DNA of 64,000 nucleotides from RYN-230 sp963834705. Its GTDB lineage: Bacteria; Actinomycetota; Actinomycetes; Streptosporangiales; Streptosporangiaceae. The stretch is from NCBI GenBank assembly GCA_963834705.1, contig CAWICV010000012.1, positions 620,001-684,000 on the forward strand. Direction: 5' to 3'. Shown piece after piece: positions 57,184-64,000 of the stretch. A program made the position numbers and the translations under genes. The notes under the pieces are model-generated. The model was not told where the DNA came from. It saw only the letters and a list, made by a program, of their open reading frames with translations, and searched no databases. Every line of letters starts with the position of its first letter. Within the stretch, counting starts at the first letter, position 1.

Positions 57184-58815
57184 GTGGCCGGTGCCGTCCT
57201 GCGCCGCGGGGCCAGCTCGGACTACCGGGCGATCGAGATCGCGGCGGGTGAGCCGCATGTCATGCGGGACGACTTCGGGGCGGCCGGGCAGGCTGGGCCG
57301 GCCGCCGCGGCCCGGCCGCTGGCCTGCCTGGTGCACATCACCGACCTGCAGCTGGCCGACGTGCAGTCACCGACCCGGTTCGAGTTCCTCAACCGGTACT
57401 TCGCGGACCCGCGCTACGCCGGGCTGGTGCCGGTGCAGCGGCCGCAGGAGGCGCTCACCCCGCACACGGTGGACGCCATGCTGCGCACGGTCAACCGGCT
57501 GTCCGGCCCGGCCACCGGGCGGCCGCCGCAGCTCGCGGTGACCACGGGGGACGCTATCGACAACGCGCAGTGGAACGAGGTGCAGACGTTCCTCGCGCTG
57601 TTCGAGGGCGGCCTGGTCCGGCCCGATTCCGGCGCGCCTGGCTACGCCGGGGTGCAGGCGCTGGACTGGCCGGACGACATCTTCTGGAAGCCGGACGGCG
57701 ACGGGCCGGCCGGGCCGGACTTCTTCCGCCGCGAGTTCGGCTTCCCGTACTGGCCGGGCCTGCTGGACCGGGCGCTGCGCGAGTTCCCGGCGGACGGGCT
57801 GCGCCTGCCGTGGCTGTCCTGCTACGGCAACCACGAGGCGCTCAATCAGGGCGTCGGCGCGGCCACGCCGGGCCTGGCCGCCGCGCTCATCGGCGGCGAG
57901 AAGCCGGTCGGGCTGCCGGACGGCTTCGACAGCGACAAGGCGCTGGAGCTGTTCACGGTCAGTCCCGAGGCGTTCATGGCTGGCCCGGCCCGGGCCGTGC
58001 CCGCCGACCCCGGCCGGCGGCCGATCACCCGGCGGGAGTTCGTGGCCGCCCACTTCCGGCCGGACGCCCAGCCTGCCGGGCACGGGTTCACCGAGCAGAA
58101 CCGGCTGGCCGGCACCGCTTACTACGTGCACGACACCCCGGCCGTGCGGTACATCGCGCTGGACACCAACTGCCTGGCCGGCGGGGCGGACGGCTGCCTG
58201 GACCGGCAGCAGGCCCGGTGGCTGGCCGACCGGCTGGCCGAGGTGCATTCGGTCTACCGGGATCCGGCCGGGCACGAGGTGCGCACCGGCGCGGAGGACC
58301 GGCTGGTCGTGCTGTTCTCGCACCATGGGCTGGACACGCTGACCAACACCCGGGTGGCGCACCTGGGCCCGGGCGGCGAGCCGCTGCTGCCCGCGGCCGA
58401 GTTCATGGCCCTGCTGCACCGGTTCCCGAACGTGGTGCTGTGGCTGAACGGGCACACGCACATCAACGCGATCCGGGCGCGCCGCGACCCGGCCGACCCG
58501 GGCCGCGGGTTCTGGGAGGTGACCACGTGCGCGGTGATCGACTGGCCGTGCCAGACCCGGATCGTGGAGCTGGCTGACGCGGCCGGGCAGCTGGCTATCA
58601 CCTGCACCATGGTGGATCACCAGAGCCCGCTCGCCCCGGTGCCGCCGGCCGCGGCTCAGTTCAGCGGGGACGACCTGGCCGCGCTGCATCGCGAGCTGGC
58701 CGTCAACATCCCGTTCGACGGCCCGCACCCCGGCCGCAGTGGCTCGGTCACCGACCGGAACGTGCAGCTGCTGATCACCCCCCCGTTCCCGCTGTCCCGC
58801 CTGCCCGCGCTCTGA
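57184..58815 (+). CDS. Calcineurin-like metallophosphoesterase, TIGR03767-like
   Basis: A 543-residue phosphoesterase with long inserts between the metal motifs. LVHITDLQLADVQ near residue 50 is motif 1 (D-x-[HQ], here DLQ), VTTGDAIDN motif 2, CYGNHEAL motif 3, VLFSHHGLD motif 4 and LNGHTHINA motif 5. The family I recall (TIGR03767) is actinobacterial, usually with a Tat signal. Here no signal precedes GTG 57184, and upstream residues in frame (STERRLVAG) still look family-like but lack a start codon. It probably releases phosphate or a head-group from the transported ligand, which is inference from operon position. Confidence 0.82.
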   Translation: MAGAVLRRGASSDYRAIEIAAGEPHVMRDDFGAAGQAGPAAAARPLACLVHITDLQLADVQSPTRFEFLNRYFADPRYAGLVPVQRPQEALTPHTVDAMLRTVNRLSGPATGRPPQLAVTTGDAIDNAQWNEVQTFLALFEGGLVRPDSGAPGYAGVQALDWPDDIFWKPDGDGPAGPDFFRREFGFPYWPGLLDRALREFPADGLRLPWLSCYGNHEALNQGVGAATPGLAAALIGGEKPVGLPDGFDSDKALELFTVSPEAFMAGPARAVPADPGRRPITRREFVAAHFRPDAQPAGHGFTEQNRLAGTAYYVHDTPAVRYIALDTNCLAGGADGCLDRQQARWLADRLAEVHSVYRDPAGHEVRTGAEDRLVVLFSHHGLDTLTNTRVAHLGPGGEPLLPAAEFMALLHRFPNVVLWLNGHTHINAIRARRDPADPGRGFWEVTTCAVIDWPCQTRIVELADAAGQLAITCTMVDHQSPLAPVPPAAAQFSGDDLAALHRELAVNIPFDGPHPGRSGSVTDRNVQLLITPPFPLSRLPAL

Positions 58816-59157
58816 GCCCGGCCCCGGCGCGCCGCGGCCTGCTCACCGCGGCCGATGACGGGCAAGCCGCGGTCCAGGTCCGGCAGGCGCTGCGCGAGCT
58901 GCCGCACGGCCCGTGGTGGCCGCCGCTGGACGAGCTGCTCGGGTCGGCGCGGACGTTCTTCGCGGGCAGCCTGGGCGGTGCCCGGGCGGCGGTGTCCGGG
59001 TGGCCGGTAGCGGCACCCCCAGCTAGCCTCCGTTATTTTCCTGTTTTCTGGACATCGAGCTCATCGGGGCAGCAATAACGCGGATTTTCGGTCACACTGG
59101 ATAACCAGACGCCGGCGCAGCAGAACCAGCCCGGCCCGCCCAGGAGGGGAGCCGCCG
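58816..59157. other. Intergenic region with coding-like GC debris
   Basis: The 342 bases between the phosphoesterase and the hemolysin III gene contain a start-less plus-strand frame (58826-59020) reading LLTAADDGQAAVQVRQALRE, then LPHGPWWPPLDELLGSARTF. It may be a gene remnant or GC-rich chance. From about 59020 the sequence becomes AT-richer (CTCCGTTATTTTCCTG) and probably holds the promoter of the next gene. No hairpin terminator seen. Confidence 0.3.
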
Positions 59158-59880
59158 GTGGCCGTCATCGAGCCCACGCCAGCAGTGCCACCGCCGCCGC
59201 CCGCAGACCCCCCGGCCGCGGGCTGGTTCTACGACGCGCGGCGCGGTGTGCACTACACCAAGCCGGTCATGCGCGGCTGGCTGCACCTGCTCTGGTTCAC
59301 CGCGTCGCTGGGCATCAGCGGCGTGCTGCTGGCCCGGGCGCACGGCGACGCCCGGGTGGCCAGCATCGCGGTGTACGCGGCCAGCGTGAGCGCCCTGTTC
59401 GGGGTCAGCGCGCTGTACCACTGCGGCACCTGGTCAGACACCTCGCGGCAGCGGCTGCAGCGGCTCGACCATGCGATGATCTTCTTCCTGATCGCCGGGA
59501 CGGCCACGCCCACGTTCGTCGTGGCCACCGGCGGCGGCATCGGGGTGGCCGGGCTGATCGTGCTGTGGACGCTCACCGGAACCGCGGCGGTGATCCACAT
59601 GGCCTGGATGAACGCCCCCGAGCGGCTGGTCGGCGGCACGTTCATCGCGCTCGGCTGGGTGGCCGCGCTGGCGCTACCTGCGGTCTGGATTCACTCCGGT
59701 GCGGTGCCCGGCGTGCTGATGCTGGGCGGCGGCCTGCTCTACCTCACCGGGGCCGTCGCGTACCACTTCCGGTGGCCCGACCCGTTCCCGTCGGTGTTCG
59801 GCTATCACGAGGTGTTCCACGTGTTCGTCTGCGCCGCCGCCGCCTGCCAGTACGCCGCGATCGCGCTGTACATCGTTTAA
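59158..59880 (+). CDS. Hemolysin III / PAQR-family membrane protein
   Basis: A 240-residue protein. After a Pro-rich cytosolic start come seven helices. FGVSALYHCGTWSDTSRQRL, then QRLDHAMIFFLIAGTATPTF is the S-x3-H and D-H-x-x-IF family core; FGYHEVFHVFVCAAAACQYA holds the C-terminal H-x3-H. These His/Asp/Ser residues form the putative zinc hydrolase site of PAQR proteins. GTG 59158 has AGGAGGGGAG upstream. Its membrane role is not well defined in bacteria, and haemolysis is not implied. Confidence 0.9.
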   Translation: MAVIEPTPAVPPPPPADPPAAGWFYDARRGVHYTKPVMRGWLHLLWFTASLGISGVLLARAHGDARVASIAVYAASVSALFGVSALYHCGTWSDTSRQRLQRLDHAMIFFLIAGTATPTFVVATGGGIGVAGLIVLWTLTGTAAVIHMAWMNAPERLVGGTFIALGWVAALALPAVWIHSGAVPGVLMLGGGLLYLTGAVAYHFRWPDPFPSVFGYHEVFHVFVCAAAACQYAAIALYIV

Positions 59881-59900
59881 TCCGGGCTGTACGGCACTGG

Positions 59901-60467
59901 TCAGCTAGGCACTGTGGCCAGGAAGCGGAACCGGTCGTCGTGCACCTCGACGACCGGGTCGGTGAACCCGGCGACGGTCAGCCGGGCGGCCAGGCCGCCC
60001 GGATCGATGGGCAGGTAGTCGTCCCCCTCATGCAGTTCGCGGCGGGCTGGCGTGGCCATCCCGTCGCTGCCCACCACCAGGCCGCCCGGGCGGACCACCC
60101 GGCGCACCTCGGCCAGCAGCTTGTCCTGCAGTTCCGCCGAGGGGACGTGATGCAGCATGGTGAACAAGGTGGCCGCGCTGAACTGGCCTGGGTCGAACGG
60201 CAGCCGGGTGCCGTCGCCGTGCACCACCTCGACGTTGCTGCCTGACATCCGCTCGGCCAGCGCGCTGGCCAGCCGCTCGTCGATCTCCACCGCGGTGAGC
60301 CGGGGCACCCGGCGCCGCAGCACGTCGGTGGTCAGCCCCGGCCCGGGCCCCACTTCGAGCACCTCGTCTCCGAGGTCGGCCTCCTGCAGCGCCCACGGCA
60401 GCAGTTCCGACTCGACGTAGGCCGCCCATTCCGGGCTGGCGCAGATGCGCAGGTGCGCCTCGTTCAT
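59901..60467 (-). CDS. Class I SAM-dependent methyltransferase
   Basis: A 188-residue Rossmann methyltransferase. VLEVGPGPGLTTDVLRRRVP is motif I, LTAVEIDERLASALAERM motif II, VVHGDGTRLPFDPGQFSAAT motif III, and LAEVRRVVRPGGLVVGSDGM motif V. The small C-terminal part (GLAARLTVAGFTDPVVEVHD) has no distinctive acceptor-binding feature. The substrate is unknown. It is convergent with the hemolysin III gene and follows GH5 on the minus strand by about 20 bases (60468-60490). Confidence 0.88.
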   Translation of the reverse strand: MNEAHLRICASPEWAAYVESELLPWALQEADLGDEVLEVGPGPGLTTDVLRRRVPRLTAVEIDERLASALAERMSGSNVEVVHGDGTRLPFDPGQFSAATLFTMLHHVPSAELQDKLLAEVRRVVRPGGLVVGSDGMATPARRELHEGDDYLPIDPGGLAARLTVAGFTDPVVEVHDDRFRFLATVPS

Positions 60468-60490
60468 GCTTTCCTCCCCGGCGCCGTCGG

Positions 60491-61591
60491 TCAGCTATTA
60501 TACCGGTGGAAGAATTGCATGAACTGATGGCCTGCGCCCTCGTCAAGGCCATTCTTGCAGGCCCAATTACTCTTGATCCTGGTCGGGTCGGCCAGGTTGC
60601 CCGATTCCACCAGCACGTTTGGGGCCAGCGTCCAGGCCATGAGGCCCATATGGTGCTGCGCGAGATACGCGAGGAACCTCGGCACGGACTTCGGTGCGTT
60701 AACCCAGCAGGATCGGGTCGACGCGTAATTCGTCCACTCCGTCTCGATTATCGGCACAGCCGAGGCGCTGTCGCCGAACCGGGTGTTCCAGTACGCCGCG
60801 TTGTGCGGCGAGTTCACCATGCCAGGATGATTCTCCCCGTACTCCAGCGGCCCGGCCTTGGTCACCTGGTATTGCCTGATGTACTGCAGCGAACCGCCAG
60901 TATGTGGGCCCTCAATCCAGAACAGGTTGCGCGACCCGATCCGGCGCAGGTAACTGGCCAGGGTCTGCATCCCGATATATTTCGTGCCCCGGTACGTACC
61001 GCCGTTCCGCCAGTACTTCCAGATCGATGTCTCGTTGCCCGCGCCCACCCGCCGGGGCTCGTTGTACAGATCGAAGATCACGTCCGAATTGTGCCCGTAT
61101 ACGCCGTTCAGCACCTTCCAGAACGTCTTGGTTTGCGCTTCCGGCAGTCCTCCACTGTCCGGCGGGCCGCCTTCCGTCTGGTCGGTGATGGCCACCACCA
61201 GGCCCAGTCTGAGCGCCTGGCTGACTTCGGACTCAACCAGGCCGAGGAAGGTCGAGTTGACGCTCCCGTCCGCATTGAACATGGCGTACTGGAAGACCTC
61301 CAGTTCGACCGTGTTGGCGCACCACGAATCGGCCGAGGCGGTTATCTCGGCGGCATCCCCGGGCTGATGCTCGGCCCAGTTGGGATTCCCCAGCCCGGTG
61401 ACCACGATCCCATAGGGGATATACCGCTGCCCGGTGGAGGTGGTGATTTCGTTTTTGTGCAGATGAAAGGGCCCGGTGACGTGACGGCACGTCCCGGCCG
61501 GGGTGGCGGCCTGCGCTAAGCTTGCGGTCACGGTCAGGCCCGCGAGGGCCATGACCAGGCTGCCAGCCATAGCTACCAGGCGCTTGAACAT
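60491..61591 (-). CDS. Secreted GH5-type glycoside hydrolase
   Basis: A 366-residue exported enzyme. The signal is RLVAMAGSLVMALAGLTVTA ... AQAA. FDLYNEPRR near residue 195 carries the GH5 acid/base Glu after Asn, and PIIETEWTNY near residue 300 the nucleophile Glu. YIPYGIVVTGLGNPNWAEHQ and GLMAWTLAPNVLVESGNLAD fit a (beta/alpha)8 barrel. No carbohydrate-binding module is attached. ATG 61591 follows AAGGACG. Likely a cellulase- or mannanase-like enzyme acting outside the cell. The 61592-61824 gap upstream shows a weak hairpin (CCGAA/TTCGG near 61795) past cobS and otherwise nothing. Confidence 0.83.
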   Translation of the reverse strand: MFKRLVAMAGSLVMALAGLTVTASLAQAATPAGTCRHVTGPFHLHKNEITTSTGQRYIPYGIVVTGLGNPNWAEHQPGDAAEITASADSWCANTVELEVFQYAMFNADGSVNSTFLGLVESEVSQALRLGLVVAITDQTEGGPPDSGGLPEAQTKTFWKVLNGVYGHNSDVIFDLYNEPRRVGAGNETSIWKYWRNGGTYRGTKYIGMQTLASYLRRIGSRNLFWIEGPHTGGSLQYIRQYQVTKAGPLEYGENHPGMVNSPHNAAYWNTRFGDSASAVPIIETEWTNYASTRSCWVNAPKSVPRFLAYLAQHHMGLMAWTLAPNVLVESGNLADPTRIKSNWACKNGLDEGAGHQFMQFFHRYNS

Positions 61592-61824
61592 AAGACGTCG
61601 TCCTTTCAACGGGAACGGGACTGTGGCCAGGATTTTGTGGAGAACGGCCGGCAACTGTGATACCGCGGCGGGACCCGGGCGATGCGGGTAGGAGCTGCGC
61701 GCCGCAGCCGGTGAGGGACGGGTTGCCGGAATCGCCATTGCCCCGCATTATGCCCGCCCGGGCTCAGCTGGGCCAGCCCCCGATATATGCCCGGACCGAA
61801 ATACGTTCGGGTGCCGGATCATAA

Positions 61825-62610
61825 TTAAAGGGCCAGGACCAGCAGGACGACGGCCGCGCTCAGCTCGATGATCGCGCCGAACACGTCACCGGTCATCCCG
61901 CCCAGCCGCCGCCGGGCGGTCCGGGCCAGCAGGCCGCCGGCCAGCAGCCCGGCCAGCGCCGCGGCCAGCCCGCGCAGCATGGCCGGTACGCCGCCGACGG
62001 CGAGCCCGGCCGGCACCACCGCGGCCAGCAGGAGGAACCCGGTCGCTACCCGCCCGGCCTGCCCGGTCCGGCCCGCCACCAGGGCGCCCAGCCCACCCGG
62101 CCGCGCCGCGGGCACCCCGGTGGCCAGCACGGCAGCGACCCGGCCGGTCACCGCGGCCAGCACCAGGGCGGCCACCGCAGGCCAGCCGCGCGGCACCGCG
62201 GCCAGCGCGGTCACCTGGATCAGCAGCACCAGCACCAGCGTGACCACGCCGAGCGGGCCGATGTCCGGGCGGCGCATGATGGCCAGCGCGTCAGCCGCCG
62301 GGCGGCGGCTGCCCAGCCCGTCCCCCGTGTCAGCCAGGCCGTCCAGGTGCAGGCCGCCGGTCAGCGCGGCCAGCAGCGCCACGGCGACGGCCGCGCCGAG
62401 CAACTGCCGCGGTACGGACGGGCGGCCCGCCGCCGCGATGGCCAGCCCAGCCGCCGCGACCAGGCCGAGCAGCAGACCCACCGCGGGCAGCCAGAACATG
62501 GCCCGGGCCGTCGCGTCCGCATCGAGCTCGGCCGGTGCGCGGACCGGGATGACCGTGAACAGGCTCAGCGCGGCCCGCCACGAGGACGTGCGCGGGGCCC
62601 CGGTCACCAC
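61825..62610 (-). CDS. cobS: Adenosylcobinamide-GDP ribazoletransferase CobS
   Basis: A 261-residue, multi-helix membrane enzyme joining alpha-ribazole (phosphate) to adenosylcobinamide-GDP in the last step of the nucleotide loop pathway. LSLFTVIPVRAPAELDADAT opens the domain; GGLHLDGLADTGDGLGSRRP near residue 90 is the metal-binding signature, and MRRPDIGPLGVVTLVLVLLI follows. GRTGQAGRVATGF and GMTGDVFGAIIELSAAVVLL close it. GTG 62610 or 62607 starts it, 11 bases after the cobU stop. Same operon as cobU and cobT. Confidence 0.92.
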   Translation of the reverse strand: MVTGAPRTSSWRAALSLFTVIPVRAPAELDADATARAMFWLPAVGLLLGLVAAAGLAIAAAGRPSVPRQLLGAAVAVALLAALTGGLHLDGLADTGDGLGSRRPAADALAIMRRPDIGPLGVVTLVLVLLIQVTALAAVPRGWPAVAALVLAAVTGRVAAVLATGVPAARPGGLGALVAGRTGQAGRVATGFLLLAAVVPAGLAVGGVPAMLRGLAAALAGLLAGGLLARTARRRLGGMTGDVFGAIIELSAAVVLLVLAL

Positions 62611-62621
62611 CGTCTCCCGGG

Positions 62622-63230
62622 TTACCGCAGCCGCCGGGCGATCCCGGCGGTGCACAGCCAGACCTGCTCGCAGTCGGCCGCGATCCGGGTGTTGAGCACG
62701 CCCAGCTCGTCGCGGTAACGGCGGCCGGACACGGTGCCCGGCACCACGCCCGAGCCGACCTCGTTGCTGACCGCCACCACCGGCCGGGCGGTGGCCCGCC
62801 ACGCGGCGAGCAGCCCGTCCACCCGGGTGGCCAGGTCCTGGTCGGCACCGGGGCGGCCGGCCCACAGCCCGCACTCGTCCATGACCCCGGCCAGCCAGGT
62901 GGACAGGCAGTCCACCAGCACCGGGGTGGCCCGGTCCCCTGCGGTCAGCTGCGGCCCGGCCAGCACCTGCGCCAGGTCCAGCGTTTCCAGCGTGACCCAG
63001 TGCGCCGGACGGCGCTGCTGATGCGCGCGGACCCGGCCGGCCCACTCTGGGTCGCCCGGGTCCGCGCGGCCGCCGGTGGCCACGTAGTCCACCCGGTCCC
63101 GGGCGGCCAGCATGCGCTCCGCGGTCACCGACTTGCCGGACCGGGCGCCGCCGAGCACCAGCACCCGGTGCGGCCGGCCGCGCCCTGGCCAGCTCACCCG
63201 GGGCCGGTTAGCCCAGGCCCAGCGGATCAT
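62622..63230 (-). CDS. cobU: Adenosylcobinamide kinase / guanylyltransferase CobU
   Basis: A 202-residue bifunctional enzyme that phosphorylates adenosylcobinamide and attaches GMP. VLVLGGARSGKSVTAERML near residue 25 is the P-loop; VDYVATGGRADPGDPEWAGR and VRAHQQRRPAHWVTLETLDL (His of the guanylyl site) follow. VLVDCLSTWLAGVMDE and VAVSNEVGSGVVPGT are Walker B-type and family motifs. Its ATG overlaps the cobT stop (63227-63230). A basic 20-residue N-terminal leader precedes the domain. Confidence 0.92.
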   Translation of the reverse strand: MIRWAWANRPRVSWPGRGRPHRVLVLGGARSGKSVTAERMLAARDRVDYVATGGRADPGDPEWAGRVRAHQQRRPAHWVTLETLDLAQVLAGPQLTAGDRATPVLVDCLSTWLAGVMDECGLWAGRPGADQDLATRVDGLLAAWRATARPVVAVSNEVGSGVVPGTVSGRRYRDELGVLNTRIAADCEQVWLCTAGIARRLR

Positions 63231-64000
63231 TCCTTCTCACCGGACACGCCGGCGCTGTCGAACGTGGCCACGTCGCGCAGCACCCGGGCGGCCGCGCCGA
63301 CCACCGGCAGCGCCAGCGCGGCCCCGGACCCCTCGCCGAGCCGCAGCTCCAGGTCGAGCAGCGGGCGCAGCCGGAGCGCGTCCAGCGCCCGGCGCGCCCC
63401 GGGTTCGCTGGACAGATGCCCGGCGATCAGGAATCCGGTGACGTCCGGGGCCAGCGCGCGGGCGGCCAGCGCGGCGGCGCACGCGATGACGCCGTCCAGC
63501 AGCACCGGCACCCGCAGTGCGGCGCCGCCGAGCATGAAGCCGGCCAGCGCGGCGTGTTCCAGGCCGCCCACCGCGGCCAGCACGCCCAGCGGGTCGGCCG
63601 GGTCAGCGGCGTGCCGGGCCAGCGCCCGGCGCACCACGCCGACCTTGCGCTGCCAGGTCTCGTCGTCGATCCCGGTGCCCCGCCCGGTGACCTGCTCCGG
63701 GTCGGCCCCGGTGAACACGGCGATCAGCGCGGCCGACGCGGTCGTGTTGGCGATGCCCATGTCCCCGGTCAGCAGGCAGCGGTTGCCCGCCGCGACCAGG
63801 TCGCGGGCGGTCTCGATGCCCACCTCGACGGCCTGCTCGGCCTCGGCCCGGCTCATCGCCGGCCCGGTGGTCATGTCCGCGGTACCCGCCCGGATCTTGC
63901 GCGGCAGCAGCCCGGGGCCGGGCGGCAGGTCGGCGGCGACGCCCACGTCAACCACGCACACCTCGGCACCGGCCTGGGCCGCGATCGCGTTGACCACCGC
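63227..64000 (-). CDS. cobT: Nicotinate-nucleotide-dimethylbenzimidazole phosphoribosyltransferase CobT (partial)
   Basis: The C-terminal 257 residues of CobT are present; the start lies beyond the window. CLLTGDMGIANTTASAALIA, then VTGRGTGIDDETWQRKVGVV is the nucleotide-binding signature; AAVGGLEHAALAGFMLGGAA, then VPVLLDGVIACAAALAARAL carries the Asp/Gly substrate site; and FLIAGHLSSEPGARRALDAL, then LGEGSGAALALPVV with the catalytic Glu region near the end. It makes alpha-ribazole phosphate from dimethylbenzimidazole for the lower axial ligand of cobalamin. Operon order cobT-cobU-cobS. Confidence 0.92.
   Translation of the reverse strand, partial: AVVNAIAAQAGAEVCVVDVGVAADLPPGPGLLPRKIRAGTADMTTGPAMSRAEAEQAVEVGIETARDLVAAGNRCLLTGDMGIANTTASAALIAVFTGADPEQVTGRGTGIDDETWQRKVGVVRRALARHAADPADPLGVLAAVGGLEHAALAGFMLGGAALRVPVLLDGVIACAAALAARALAPDVTGFLIAGHLSSEPGARRALDALRLRPLLDLELRLGEGSGAALALPVVGAAARVLRDVATFDSAGVSGEKE

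Noticed and set aside
58826..59020. Start-less coding-like frame after the phosphoesterase
   Set aside because: No start codon and no recognised family; GC-rich DNA gives such frames by chance. Mentioned only in the intergenic entry.
61770..61824. CCGAA/TTCGG hairpin after cobS as a firm terminator
   Set aside because: The stem is only five pairs with mismatched flanks; mentioned only in passing.

Overview
This 64 kb window is high-GC, densely coded DNA from an actinobacterium, probably a Streptomycetales/Streptosporangiales-like soil filamentous type. Supporting signs are a SepX/GlpR divisome gene, a SARP-NB-ARC-TPR regulator, XRE-DUF5753/DUF397 remnants, a class F sortase, a MEDS/HATPase regulator, many GTG starts and terminators without U-tracts. 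No rRNA, CRISPR array or intact insertion sequence was seen.

Layout. 0-5.6 kb is a housekeeping block: 5-formyl-THF cyclo-ligase, diverging from galU-moeA-moaC-mogA-acetyltransferase, then a frame-broken sepX. At 5.7 kb is tRNA-Ala(CGC). 5.8-13.3 kb holds a cyclotransferase-fold protein, a secreted kelch/galactose-oxidase-like protein, a cupin, and an amidohydrolase/RpiR/M20 group. 13.4-20.4 kb is regulatory and accessory: an anti-sigma-like kinase, a SARP regulator, XRE/DUF397 debris, DUF2293 and small membrane proteins. 20.7-35 kb is rich in exported proteins: beta-helix, DUF885 hydrolase, DUF1906, RCC1, GH3, amidase, sortase plus candidate substrate, and GH1. It also carries a manganese (yybP-ykoY) riboswitch in front of a GDT1-type Mn exporter. 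35-47 kb holds a DsbA-like protein, a MEDS regulator, an NCS1 transporter with its XRE-cupin regulator, a DJ-1 protein, TetR/LysR/MerR regulators and a P450. 47.6-50.5 kb has a sulfurtransferase-SufE pair and a nickel/cobalt transporter behind a Nur-box-like site. 50.6-58.8 kb has a SigG-type sigma factor, a LacI regulator, and a binding-protein/two-permease/ATPase ABC operon ending in a metallophosphoesterase, with a LacI-type operator at the operon promoter. 59-64 kb ends with a hemolysin III protein, a methyltransferase, a GH5 glycosidase and cobT-cobU-cobS (cobT cut by the window edge).

A caution for every reader: about a dozen genes between 4.8 and 37.6 kb are each split by what looks like a single-base insertion or deletion, several in short G or C runs. 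I saw no such split before 4.8 kb or after 37.6 kb. Either this stretch has local consensus errors or it is decaying; raw reads must decide. I describe these genes as full-length loci with the break marked.

The strongest regulatory observations are the Mn riboswitch, whose 3' P1 strand can instead pair with the ribosome binding site; the Nur-box-like site before the Ni/Co transporter; the LacI palindrome before the ABC operon; and the paired TetR and single LysR palindromes. The strongest structural oddity is the 36/35/36-bp minisatellite whose short middle unit breaks sepX.
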